From positions 1,113,724 through 1,177,723 of the forward strand of contig NZ_JAQNDL010000002.1 in the NCBI RefSeq assembly GCF_028368995.1: a stretch of 64,000 nt of DNA. The letters run 5' to 3'. Below the pieces are notes generated by a model. That model searched no databases, was not told the origin of the DNA, and was given only the letters and a program-made list of their open reading frames with translations. This stretch comes from Nannocystis bainbridge. Its GTDB lineage: Bacteria; Myxococcota_A; Polyangia; Nannocystales; Nannocystaceae. The position numbers were made by a program, and so were the translations under genes. Shown here piece after piece: positions 35,566-49,206 of this stretch (positions are counted from its first letter, which is position 1; every line of letters begins with the position of its first letter).

Positions 35566-36933
35566 TCAAAGCCCCGGGCTCGGCGCCGCGAAGTCCCAGC
35601 TGTCCGGCGCGTCGGGTGCCTCCGGCGCGGCGCGGACCAGCGCGGCCTCCTGGGTCGCCGGGTCAGGCGCCGCCAGCGGATCGGGCCAGGCGCGGTAGCT
35701 GCTCCGCAGCTCGCCGAGGTCGTCGCGCAGCACGACCGGCTCGACGTTGCCGAGCCCCGCGTTGGCGAGCGCGTTGTCGTCGGTCCGCAGGACCAGCGCC
35801 GCGCCGACCGGCCCCTCGTACAGTGAACCGACGAGCAGGGCCTTGCGGCCAGGTGCGAGGCAGGTGTTCGGCGCGCAGCCGCCGTCGCCGCTGAAGTAGA
35901 GCAGGGGATCGACGCCCGGCGCACCGGGATCGACGGAGTCGGCCAGCGTGAAGCCGGCGAGGTCGACGGCGCCAGGCCCGAGGTTGACGACCTCGACGAA
36001 CTCGGCGTGCTTCTCGAGGCTGGCCGGCCCGGACGGGTTGCTGAGCACCTCGACGATCGCCAGGGTCGCGGGCAGGGACGGCTCGCCGGTGCTGTCGTCA
36101 TCGCCGCCGAGCACGGGCAGCTCACCCGGACTCGGGGCGCAGGCGATCCAGTCGGCGGCGCTGTCGCTGTCGACCGCCGGATCGACGCGACACAGCGACT
36201 CGCCGGCGCCAGGCACCGCCGCGGGTGGGCCGCTCCACAGCGCGGGATCGTCGAAGGGCGCCGGCTGCGTCGCGCCGTAGAGGAGTGTGTCGCCGAGGTT
36301 GCCGTCCTGATCGCGCAGGCCGACGGCGCCGTCGTCGTTGCGCAGGCCGCCGCTGTCGGCGAACGCGGCGCGCAGGACCTCGCCTTCGCGCAGGATGGCC
36401 GGGACCGGCAGGTCGGCGGGGCTGGCGTAGCGCAGCAGCAGCAGGCGTTCGCCAGGCTGCAGCACTTCGCCGCCGATCCCGAGATCGCCCATCCACAGCT
36501 CGGGCCAGCTGCGCGCCGCGACCACCAGCCCGCCGAGCGTCAGCGGTTGTTCGCCGACGTGGGCGATCTCGACGAACTCCGGGCTGGTGGCGCCGCCGTC
36601 CTTGCCGTCGGGATCGGCCATCACCTCCGTGATCCGCAGCACGCCGAGGGCGATGCTCGGCTCGCCGAATGTGTCCGTGAGGACAGGTCCTCCGGACCCT
36701 GTCCCCAGGGTCGAAGTGGCCTCGGGCAGCCCGAGGTCGACCGGCGCGGCGCCCCAGTCGGTGAGGCTCGGCCAGGTGGTGGTGTCGGCCGCGGTCGAGG
36801 TCCCGAGGCCGGTGCTGCCGGTCGTGGAGGTCGAGGTGTCGGCGGGGACGCCGGCGGGCTGCGGACTCCAGGCGCCGCAAGCGGCCGTGAACGCGAAGAA
36901 GAAGAGGGGAGTGACGAGGTGTCGTGAGTGCAC
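35566..36933 (-). CDS. Lamin-tail-domain lipoprotein
   Basis: A 455-residue exported protein starting GTG 36933. Signal peptide to lipobox FTAAC (Cys 18), then a Ser/Thr-rich linker (DTSTSTTGSTGLGTSTAAD), then two lamin-tail (LTD) beta-sandwich domains: LRITEVMADPDGKDGGATSP with FVEIAHVG (about 115-260), and LAIVEVLSNPSGPASLEKHA with FVEVVNLG (about 300-450), joined by an acidic DDDSTGE linker. LTDs occur in secreted bacterial nucleases and adhesins. This protein has no other domain, so a binding role at the surface is likely. GTCC-type hairpins lie in the first linker (36672-36704). Such S/T/D linkers are typical of Nannocystis relatives. Confidence 0.85.
   Translation of the reverse strand: MHSRHLVTPLFFFAFTAACGAWSPQPAGVPADTSTSTTGSTGLGTSTAADTTTWPSLTDWGAAPVDLGLPEATSTLGTGSGGPVLTDTFGEPSIALGVLRITEVMADPDGKDGGATSPEFVEIAHVGEQPLTLGGLVVAARSWPELWMGDLGIGGEVLQPGERLLLLRYASPADLPVPAILREGEVLRAAFADSGGLRNDDGAVGLRDQDGNLGDTLLYGATQPAPFDDPALWSGPPAAVPGAGESLCRVDPAVDSDSAADWIACAPSPGELPVLGGDDDSTGEPSLPATLAIVEVLSNPSGPASLEKHAEFVEVVNLGPGAVDLAGFTLADSVDPGAPGVDPLLYFSGDGGCAPNTCLAPGRKALLVGSLYEGPVGAALVLRTDDNALANAGLGNVEPVVLRDDLGELRSSYRAWPDPLAAPDPATQEAALVRAAPEAPDAPDSWDFAAPSPGL
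36672..36704. repeat. TGTCC-N4-GGACA plus GGACAGGTCC hairpins inside the lamin-tail gene
   Basis: TGTCC-gtga-GGACA (36672-36685), then GGACAGGTCC-tcc-GGACCCTGTCC (36681-36704, one bulge). They encode part of the Gly/Ser/Thr linker before the first LTD. Confidence 0.65.
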
Positions 36934-37028
36934 ACCCGGAGGTCGTGGTTCGCGGGGTCGGTCTTGCAGCCCGGACGCGAAAGTTGAGCGCGGCGATGCG
37001 TGAGGCCGCGCCACAACTCGCGTTGGGG

Positions 37029-38861
<1,833 letters not shown>

Positions 38862-38869
38862 TTCCCGCG

Positions 38870-38875
38870 ACTATA
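38870..38875 (-). promoter_or_regulatory. -10 element TATAGT of the sigma-54 activator gene
   Basis: On the minus strand TATAGT lies eight bases before GTG 38861, so the transcript would start at or very near the GTG. The -35 region is not recognisable. Confidence 0.45.
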
Positions 38876-39019
38876 ACATCGTCGCACTGCCCGGCCGGGG
38901 CGCGCGCCGATTCTCGCGGACTATCAGCGAGATTGACGACGCGTCCGTCCGCGCCCGCGACCGCGAATTCGGTCCTCGGGGCCACGAATCAGCCGTCCGT
39001 ACGCGTGGAACTCGCGTGG

Positions 39020-39047
39020 TTGACAGCCTAGGGCCGAGTGTTACGTT
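39020..39047 (+). promoter_or_regulatory. Sigma-70 promoter of lon
   Basis: TTGACA (39020-39025), 16-bp spacer, TACGTT (39042-39047), then 12 bases to GTG 39060; the leader would be only about five bases. Confidence 0.7.
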
Positions 39048-39059
39048 TCCGGCACTCTT

Positions 39060-41510
<2,451 letters not shown>

Positions 41511-41521
41511 GCGCGGCTTTT

Positions 41522-41566
41522 GCGGACCGTCGGGCCCCGGGTTCGTCCCTGGGCCCCGCGGTCCGC
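41522..41566 (+). terminator. Large GC hairpin after lon
   Basis: Outer arms GCGGACCG (41522-41529) and CGGTCCGC (41559-41566) enclose a second stem of GGGCCC-type arms. A short T-run (GTTTT) comes about 15 bases later. Confidence 0.55.
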
Positions 41567-41660
41567 GTTCGCGTGCGCCCGTTTTCCCGGCCGTTGCGAG
41601 CGCCCGTGGCACGGTGCATTTTCCGGGCCCTCGCGCTGGCTCGGCCCGCTCGACGGCCGA

Positions 41661-41688
41661 TTGACATGCGAGAACCGGGCCTTACTCT
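41661..41688 (+). promoter_or_regulatory. Sigma-70 promoter of dnaK (copy 2)
   Basis: TTGACA (41661-41666), 16-bp spacer, TACTCT (41683-41688), leaving a leader of about 90 bases. No CIRCE repeat was seen. Confidence 0.65.
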
Positions 41689-41785
41689 GCGCCCGTAACG
41701 CTTCCCGGCCTTTCTGGGCCCGAGAGGGAAGCAGAAGTCCCCCGGCCCGTACAGGCCAAGTCCCGAGAAAGGTCAGAGTTCCACA

Positions 41786-43726
<1,941 letters not shown>

Positions 43727-43744
43727 CGCGCTCCGGCGCGCAGC

Positions 43745-43780
43745 GGGCCGAGTCCCTCACGGGGGCTCGGCCCTTTCTAT
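43745..43780 (+). terminator. Intrinsic terminator of dnaK
   Basis: GGGCCGAG (43745-43752) pairs with CTCGGCCC (43766-43773), followed by TTTCTATT. One of the few T-tailed terminators in the window. Confidence 0.8.
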
Positions 43781-43960
43781 TGGGTCACCGCGAGCTCGTG
43801 GCCCAGCAGCGGTGGGAGCGGGGTCTCCTGCACCGATCTTCGGCCTCGGCCCGACTGCGCCGGGAGGGGCCCTGCGGCCCGGCCTCCGGCGATCCGCGCG
43901 GGTCTGCAATCACGGACGCGCGGCCCGTCCTGATGCGCGCCAGCGCGAGTCTGCCCGTCT

Positions 43961-43990
43961 TTGGACAGCGCGACGCGGAGGGACTAAAAG
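43961..43990 (+). promoter_or_regulatory. Promoter of mepA
   Basis: TTGGAC (43961-43966), 18-bp spacer, TAAAAG (43985-43990), then nine bases to ATG 44000. Confidence 0.55.
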
Positions 43991-43999
43991 AATTGGGTC

Positions 44000-44869
44000 A
44001 TGCCCCTTCGCGCGAAGGCCGTCGCTACGCTCGCGTTCGGGCTCGTCCTCACCAGCTGCGCCGGTCCCAACCTCTGGACCGACGGCACCAGCGTGTCGAC
44101 CGGCCTTTCGAGCCGCGGCCGCCTGCGTCGCCCGGCGAAGCTGGAGCTCACAGGCAGCGGCTTCACGGTGCCGGAGCGCTGGACGAAGCGAGGCTTCCAG
44201 TACGGCACCGAGGAGCTGGTGGCGGCGCTCGGCCGCGCGGCCAAGACGGTCCGCGGCGGCGCCAAGAAGGTGACGCTCGGCATCGCCGACCTCAGCCCGC
44301 AGCGCGGCGGCAAGTCGAAGTGGCACAGCAGCCACCAGAGCGGCCGCGACGTCGACCTGATCTTCTACAGCGCGGACGAGCAGGGCAAGCCGCTGGCGCC
44401 GCCCGAGAACGACATGATCCGCTACGACGGCGAGGGCAAGCCGTACATCCGCGGCAAGGGCACTTACAGCGACGCGATCTGGCAAGAGCGCCGGTTCGAC
44501 ACGGCCCGCAATTGGGCCCTGGTCGAAGCGCTGCTCGGCGACGCGACCATCCGCGTGCAGTGGATCTTCGTCTCGCAGCCGCTCGAGGATCGGCTGGTCG
44601 AGTACGCGACGCGGCACAAGAAGCCGCGCTGGCTCATCGAGTACGCGCGCGCCGTGATGTACGACCCGCCCGACGCGCCGACGCACAGCGACCACTTCCA
44701 CGTCCGGATCTACTGCCCGCGCGACGACCGGTTCCACGGCTGCGTCGACCGCGGTGTCGTCTGGCAGCACGAGAAGAAGTCGTACAAGTACGGCGGCCCC
44801 GAGCGCTACGATCCCATCGCGTGGCGCTCGCTGGCGTCGCTCTCGGCGATCGCAATGGCGCCGGGCTGA
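44000..44869 (+). CDS. mepA: Penicillin-insensitive murein endopeptidase MepA, lipoprotein
   Basis: A 289-residue M74 (LAS) metallopeptidase with lipobox LVLTSCAG. Zinc and catalytic motifs are complete: WHSSHQSGRDVDLIFY (HxxxxxxxD, zinc His and Asp) and the late HSDHFHVRIYC (HxH). It cuts D-Ala-mDAP (DD) cross-links in peptidoglycan. E. coli MepA is soluble in the periplasm; a lipidated form is anchored. The C-terminal part (CVDRGVVWQHEKK) extends past the usual end. It stands alone between two gaps and has a near-leaderless promoter. Confidence 0.93.
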   Translation: MPLRAKAVATLAFGLVLTSCAGPNLWTDGTSVSTGLSSRGRLRRPAKLELTGSGFTVPERWTKRGFQYGTEELVAALGRAAKTVRGGAKKVTLGIADLSPQRGGKSKWHSSHQSGRDVDLIFYSADEQGKPLAPPENDMIRYDGEGKPYIRGKGTYSDAIWQERRFDTARNWALVEALLGDATIRVQWIFVSQPLEDRLVEYATRHKKPRWLIEYARAVMYDPPDAPTHSDHFHVRIYCPRDDRFHGCVDRGVVWQHEKKSYKYGGPERYDPIAWRSLASLSAIAMAPG

Positions 44870-44921
44870 AGCCGCCGTTTCGGCGAGAGAGCGCGTCGTG
44901 CGGGCGCGTAGAGGGTCATTC

Positions 44922-44935
44922 TGTCCCTGAGGACA
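44922..44935. repeat. TGTCC-N4-GGACA hairpin after mepA
   Basis: Perfect 5-bp stem with loop ctga in non-coding DNA, part of the dispersed family. Confidence 0.55.
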
Positions 44936-45267
44936 TGTGCGTCCGAGCCGCGATCGCACGTGCATCGTGACGGGTTGGAATTGCGAGCGGCGCTCTCGCA
45001 GCGCGAGTCGAGCTCGCTGGCGGAGTGCTCAGCCTCGTGGCGAGACGGGGCTGCGAGTGATGCTCTCGCTGCACGTCGGATCGAGTCCGACGGAGCGGCG
45101 CATCGAGGCGCGATCGAGCTCCCTGTGTCGTGCGACGAGCGAGCGAGCGATGGCCCGCGAGGATCCTCGCGGGTTGGGGTCGCAGGGATTGAGTGAGGGC
45201 TGGGACCCTCAAGACACGGCTGCGCGCGTACGCGCATCGCGGGGTGCCAGGGGTGCGGTCGACCGGA

Positions 45268-45481
45268 CTCGCAAGTTGCGAGCGCCGCGGGCCGGCCCGC
45301 GAGGTGCGAGCGTAGGGCCGAGCGGGTAGGGCAGATCGCAAGTTGCGAGCGACCGCCCGCGGTGGCTGAAGGCCGCGGCTCCGCGGCTGCGCTCGTTGGC
45401 CGTGCTCGAGCGGGCGGCGAGGGCAGGGGGCGAGGGCAGGGGGCGCGGCGAGCGAGCGAGGTCTCCCTCGCAACTTGCGAG
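45268..45481. repeat. Three CTCGCAA-S-TTGCGAG palindromes
   Basis: CTCGCAAGTTGCGAG (45268-45282), TCGCAAGTTGCGA (45336-45348) and CTCGCAACTTGCGAG (45467-45481) are perfect around a central G or C, spaced 68 and 131 bases. They resemble operators for a dimeric regulator. Confidence 0.7.
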
Positions 45482-45597
45482 CGACGATCGAGACCCGGGC
45501 GCGCGTCACGGGCCCGGTCCGGCGAGGTCTCGCGGCTTGCGAGCGAGATCTGCAGAGCCTCGCTGCGAAGTGGGGCCGGTGGGAACTTGCAGCCGCG

Positions 45598-45664
45598 GCA
45601 AGTCGGCTCGGCGAGCCGACTTGCCGGCTAGCGATTCTCGGAAGTCGGCTCGGCGAGCCGACTT
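45598..45664. repeat. Two tandem perfect palindromes AAGTCGGCTCG-g-CGAGCCGACTT
   Basis: First: 13-bp arms, 45598-45610 and 45612-45624, with a single central G. Second: 11-bp arms with the same sequence, 45642-45652 and 45654-45664. A 17-base spacer separates them. They could be cruciform operators or hairpins of an RNA. Confidence 0.75.
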
Positions 45665-46283
45665 GCTGAGACACTGTCACGAGGACCCGCAGCGCGAGCC
45701 GGCCGCGCTCGTGGCGATTTTCGGAATCGCCGCTGATCGCCCGTTTGCTGGCTTATACGGGTGAATCGCTTGAAGCGATCGGGCGACTGCGCGGCTGCGC
45801 GCGTCCGCTGCGCCTGGCTCGAAGGTCAGGCGTGGCTGCGAGATCTCGGCCGATGGAGATCTGCACGTCGAGCATACGAGCGTGCAGCGCTCCGATCTCT
45901 TGAGTAGATCGACGCGGCGATCGGCCCTCGCGCCACGGCTGCGAGATCTCGCGTCTCCGTGGTGCTGCACCGGCTGAGGCTGATGCTTGCGCTTCGAGAC
46001 TCGCGGCCGCGACAGCTGCTCGTACGGCGCGTGAACTGAATGCTTGGGCAGGGGGGTACTGAACGTTCTCGCAGAATGCGAGGCGACCGAAACTTGCCGG
46101 TCTCGCGTGAAAGTGCTTCTAGTGATCTACTCAGTAGATTATATTGCGGACCCACAAGCCAACCTGATCGCGCCAAAGGAACTACACGGCTTGGATCGCT
46201 CCTCCGCTACCTTGTGAAGCCTCTCCGCCCGGGTTCTGCAGCCCACGCGCTCCCGACCGCGACTCTCTCCGCCGCACGCCGCC

Positions 46284-46829
46284 ATGCCGACCTCGCTCAC
46301 CGAAGCCCAGATCCGCGACATCGAAGTGACCAGCCCCGAGGGGCTGTCGTCGCAGCAGCTCGTCGCGGCCTTCGAGGACGCCGACGTCAAGTTCAGCGAG
46401 GCCAACCTGCGCCGCTACGTGCAGCTCGGCCTCGTGCCGCGCTCGCGGCGAGTCGGCCACAAGGGCAAGCACCTCGGCTCGCACGGCGTGTACCCGATCC
46501 GCGCGGTGCGGCGCATCAACACCATCAAGAAGCTGATGGCGGAGCGCTACACGATCGAGGAGATCCAGGCCAAGTTCCTCACCTTCAAGGACAGCATCGA
46601 GATCCTCGACGAGGCGCTCGAGGAGCTGCTGTCCGCCTTCGCCGCGAAGATCGACGCCGAGGATCCGTCGCCGCGGCGCGAGAGCCTCTACGGCGAGCTC
46701 CGCTCGCTCCGCTCGGCCGCTGACTCGCTGCTGTCCGGCGTCTACCGCCTCGAGAAGCTGCTCATCGCCGGCGGCGGCGCTGTCCGTCCGCGGGGCGGTG
46801 GGGCCGCGAGTCCGACTGAACTTCTGTGA
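46284..46829 (+). CDS. MerR-type transcriptional regulator
   Basis: A 181-residue protein. Residues 15-90 are a MerR-like winged helix-turn-helix: GLSSQQLVAAFEDADVKFSEANLRRYVQLGLVPRSRRV (the RYYxxxGLL-type turn) and GVYPIRAVRRINTIKKLMAERYTIEEIQAKFL. The remainder is a coiled helix (about 115-165) and a Gly-rich tail without metal-binding cysteines, so an effector cannot be guessed. The palindrome-rich region upstream could hold its operators. The ATG is preceded by CTCCGCCGCACGCCGCC, not a ribosome-binding site, so a short leader is possible. Confidence 0.85.
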   Translation: MPTSLTEAQIRDIEVTSPEGLSSQQLVAAFEDADVKFSEANLRRYVQLGLVPRSRRVGHKGKHLGSHGVYPIRAVRRINTIKKLMAERYTIEEIQAKFLTFKDSIEILDEALEELLSAFAAKIDAEDPSPRRESLYGELRSLRSAADSLLSGVYRLEKLLIAGGGAVRPRGGGAASPTELL

Positions 46830-46832
46830 CTG

Positions 46833-46862
46833 TCCTTTTAGACCTGTCCTTTTAGACCTGTT
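46833..46862. repeat. Tandem CTGTCCTTTTAGAC repeat
   Basis: The 14-mer CTGTCCTTTTAGAC occurs twice back to back (from about 46830) and a third copy begins CCTGTTC. Each copy can form GTCC-tttt-AGAC, the four-base-loop geometry of the dispersed hairpin family. Confidence 0.6.
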
Positions 46863-46932
46863 CGTTCGTTCCGCTCACCTCCGCGCATTGGGTATACCGG
46901 CGCCGCTTCGCGCGCGCCGCCAGGGGATCATC

Positions 46933-47508
46933 ATGTTGAAGCACGACTCTTTCGCCACCGGCAGCGACCTCGATCGCGACAGCGACCTCGACGAGGTCCG
47001 CGACCACGACACCGACCAAGAAGTCGCGAGCGACGCCGGCGAAGAAGCCGGCGACGCTGACGCCGGCGACGATGGCGACGGCCCGCCGCCGATCGTGCGG
47101 CGCGCCCGCGCCAAGACGATCGCGATGAAGCGGCTCACCAAAGAAGAGCTGCGGATCGGCGCGCTGCTGTACCCCGAGCGCAGCTATTGGCGGCCCAAGG
47201 CCCGCGGCGAGTGTGCCAACGTGTCCCGCCCGTGCCCGTACGTGAGCTGCAAGCATCACCTCTACATCGACGTGAACCCGGCGACCGGCAGTATCAAGAT
47301 CAACTTCCCCGACCTCGAGGTGTGGGAGCTACAGCACTCGTGCGCCCTCGACGTCGCCCAGACCGGCGGGATCACGCTGGAAGAGGTCGGTGAGATCCTC
47401 AACCTGACGCGCGAGCGCATCCGTCAGGTCGAGGTCCGCGGCCTGCTCAAGCTGAAGGAAGCGGGCGGCGAGGATCTCCTGTCGTATCTGGCCCGCGAAG
47501 AGGGTTGA
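46933..47508 (+). CDS. Sigma-70 region 4-like DNA-binding protein
   Basis: A 191-residue protein with an acidic Asp/Glu-rich N-terminal 55 residues, then the Cys-containing block ANVSRPCPYVSCKHHLYIDV and a sigma region 4.2 helix-turn-helix ITLEEVGEILNLTRERIRQVEVRGLLKLKE. It has no region 2, so it cannot act as a complete sigma factor; similar proteins in deltaproteobacteria are annotated as sigma-like DNA-binding proteins of unknown role. ATG 46933 follows AGGGGA by five bases. Together with the MerR gene it makes a regulator pair next to the 1.4 kb palindrome region. Confidence 0.88.
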   Translation: MLKHDSFATGSDLDRDSDLDEVRDHDTDQEVASDAGEEAGDADAGDDGDGPPPIVRRARAKTIAMKRLTKEELRIGALLYPERSYWRPKARGECANVSRPCPYVSCKHHLYIDVNPATGSIKINFPDLEVWELQHSCALDVAQTGGITLEEVGEILNLTRERIRQVEVRGLLKLKEAGGEDLLSYLAREEG

Positions 47509-47534
47509 CCGGGCCGCCGCGCGGGTGGTACCGC
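47505..47534 (+). promoter_or_regulatory. Promoter of purH
   Basis: TTGACC (47505-47510, across the stop of the previous gene), 18-bp spacer, TACCGC (47529-47534), eight bases before ATG 47543. Confidence 0.45.
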
Positions 47535-47542
47535 GGGCGCGC

Positions 47543-49150
47543 ATGACCGCGCCCACGCCGATCCGTCGCGCCCTCGTCAGCGTCAGCGACAAGACCCACC
47601 TCGAGGTCCTGGCGCAGATCCTCATCGACGCCCAGGTCGAGGTGCTGTCGACCGGAGGCACGTTCAAGTCGCTCGAAGCGCTCGGCGTCGCGGTCGTCAA
47701 GGTGAGCGAGTACACCGGTGCGCCCGAGATCCTCGGCGGGCGCGTCAAGACGCTGCACCCGAAGATCCACGGCGGCATCCTGGCCCTGCCGACGCCGGCG
47801 CACGAGGCCGAGCTGCGGCTCCATGGCATCGCCCCGATCGACCTCGTGGTCGTCAACCTCTATCCGTTCCGCCAGGTGGTGGCGAAGCCCGGCAGCAGCT
47901 TCGAGGACGCGGTCGAGAACATCGACATCGGCGGCCCGGCGATGGTGCGCGCGGCGGCCAAGAACTGGCAGCGGGTGGCGGTGATCGTCGACCCGGCCGA
48001 CTACGCGCGCGTCGGCGCGGCGCTGCGCGAGCACGGCGGCGCGCTGCCCGAGAGCCTGCGGCGGTCGCTGATGCGCAAGGCCTACGCGCACACGGCCGCC
48101 TACGACGCGGCGATCGCCGGCTACCTGGCGCGCTTCGACGACGGCGGCCTGTCCCTCGAGACAGATGCGCTGCCCGAGCAGCTGCTCGTCGCCGGCGCCG
48201 CCCAGGGCGAGCTGCGCTACGGCGAGAACCCGCACCAGCCGGCCCGCTTCTACGCCACCGAGCAGGCGGCCGGCGAGCCGGCGGGGCTCCACCGAGCCGT
48301 CCAGCACCAGGGCAAGGCGCTCTCGTACAACAACCTGCTCGACGCCGACGCGGCGCTCGGCCTGTGCCGCGACCTCAGCCGCCTGGGCCCGGCGGCGGCC
48401 GTCATCAAGCACGTGTCGCCCTGCGGCGCGGCGATCGCCCGCGGCGACGAGACGCTGGCCGACGTGTACGTGCGCGCCCGCGAGGCCGACGCCGAGAGCG
48501 CCTTCGGCGGGATCGTGGCGCTGTCCGGCCCGGTCGATCGCGCCGTCGCCGAGCGCCTGGCCGAGACCTTCCTCGAGGTCGTGATCGCGCCGTCGTTCAC
48601 CCCCGAGGCGCTGGCGCTGCTGGCCGCCAAGAAGAACCTGCGCCTGCTCAGCCTCGAGGACATGTTCGTCGGGACAGGTCCCGAGAGCCAGCCGGCGCTG
48701 CGCCTGCGCTCGATCGCCGGCGGCCTGCTGGCCCAGCGCGAGGACGCGGTGTCGGTCGCGGCGGCGCAGGGCCGGGTGACGACCCGCCGCGCGCCGACGG
48801 CCGCGGAGCTGCGGGACCTCGAGCTGGCGCAGATCGTCGGCAAGGCGGTCCGCTCCAACGCGATCGTGCTGTGCAAGGACGGCGCGACGGTCGGCATCGG
48901 CGGCGGGCAGACCTCGCGCGTCGAGGCGGCCAGGCAAGCGACGGCCCGCGCGGGGGCGCGCGCGCAGGGGGCGGTGCTCGCCTCCGACGCGTTCTTCCCG
49001 TTCCGCGACGGGGTCGACGCGGCGGCCGCGGCCGGGGTCACGGCGATCGTCCAGCCCGGCGGCTCGGTCCGCGACGAGGAGGTCGTGACCGCGGCCGACG
49101 AGCACGGCGTGGCGATGGTGTTCACCGGTCAGCGGCACTTCCGGCACTGA
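47543..49150 (+). CDS. purH: Bifunctional AICAR formyltransferase/IMP cyclohydrolase
   Basis: A 535-residue PurH doing the last two steps of IMP synthesis. The cyclohydrolase domain has LVSVSDKTHLEVLAQ, LSTGGTFKSLE, GRVKTLHPKIHGGIL and NIDIGGPAMVRAAAKN. The transformylase domain has LRYGENPHQPARFY, ALSYNNLLDADAAL, KHVSPCGAA, ESAFGGIVAL, SNAIVLCKDG, GGQTSRVEAA and SDAFFPFRDGVD. It uses 10-formyl-THF, made by FolD. GTYC-type hairpins occur twice in the gene: 48149-48164 (SLETDAL) and 48661-48675 (EDMFVGTGPESQ, an addition between NLRLLSL and LRSIAGG). It opens a block with purD and purA. Confidence 0.96.
   Translation: MTAPTPIRRALVSVSDKTHLEVLAQILIDAQVEVLSTGGTFKSLEALGVAVVKVSEYTGAPEILGGRVKTLHPKIHGGILALPTPAHEAELRLHGIAPIDLVVVNLYPFRQVVAKPGSSFEDAVENIDIGGPAMVRAAAKNWQRVAVIVDPADYARVGAALREHGGALPESLRRSLMRKAYAHTAAYDAAIAGYLARFDDGGLSLETDALPEQLLVAGAAQGELRYGENPHQPARFYATEQAAGEPAGLHRAVQHQGKALSYNNLLDADAALGLCRDLSRLGPAAAVIKHVSPCGAAIARGDETLADVYVRAREADAESAFGGIVALSGPVDRAVAERLAETFLEVVIAPSFTPEALALLAAKKNLRLLSLEDMFVGTGPESQPALRLRSIAGGLLAQREDAVSVAAAQGRVTTRRAPTAAELRDLELAQIVGKAVRSNAIVLCKDGATVGIGGGQTSRVEAARQATARAGARAQGAVLASDAFFPFRDGVDAAAAAGVTAIVQPGGSVRDEEVVTAADEHGVAMVFTGQRHFRH
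48149..48164. repeat. CTGTCC-ctcg-AGACAG hairpin inside purH
   Basis: Five-base arms CTGTC/GACAG around CctcgA; the innermost pair is a C-A mismatch, so this looks like a decayed GTCC-N4-GGAC unit. Confidence 0.55.
48661..48675. repeat. GTTC-gtcg-GGAC hairpin inside purH
   Basis: CATGTTC-gtcg-GGACAGG, with one T-G wobble, encodes MFVGTG in a segment absent from ordinary PurH. Confidence 0.55.
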
Positions 49151-49174
49151 GGCCGCGACTATCTCTCCAAACAG

Positions 49175-49206
49175 GTCCGAAAGGACAGGTGCGATCGTGC
49201 ATGTCC
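49175..49206. repeat. GTCC-gaaa-GGAC hairpin at the purD start
   Basis: AGGTCC-gaaa-GGACAGG (49173-49189), then GTGCATGTCC (49197-49206), which is the purD start codon region. A hairpin here would fold over translation initiation. Confidence 0.55.

Larger units (their letters stand above)
44870..46283. other. 1.4 kb gene-free region rich in palindromes
   Basis: I see no believable gene: open frames here are Arg-rich and lack ribosome-binding sites. The sequence has a TGTCC-ctga-GGACA hairpin (44922-44935), three copies of the 13-15 bp palindrome (C)TCGCAA-S-TTGCGA(G) (45268-45282, 45336-45348, 45467-45481) and two long identical-core hairpins (45598-45624, 45642-45664). From about 45700 to 46140 the base composition drops in GC and many TCTAG/GATCTCG-like words occur. 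It may hold a small RNA or be a decayed element. Confidence 0.6.

Noticed and set aside
35441..35698. 85-residue + strand frame between the small protein and the lamin-tail gene
   Set aside because: Its second half is antisense to a good gene, there is no ribosome-binding site, and the composition is low-complexity Ala/Ser/Gly.
41511..41785. CIRCE/HrcA or sigma-32 control of dnaK
   Set aside because: No TTAGCACTC-N9-GAGTGCTAA repeat and no sigma-32-like promoter is visible; a plain sigma-70 promoter is.
44916..45764. Protein genes in the 1.4 kb gap
   Set aside because: The frames on both strands are Arg/Ser-rich, overlap one another, and have no start signals.
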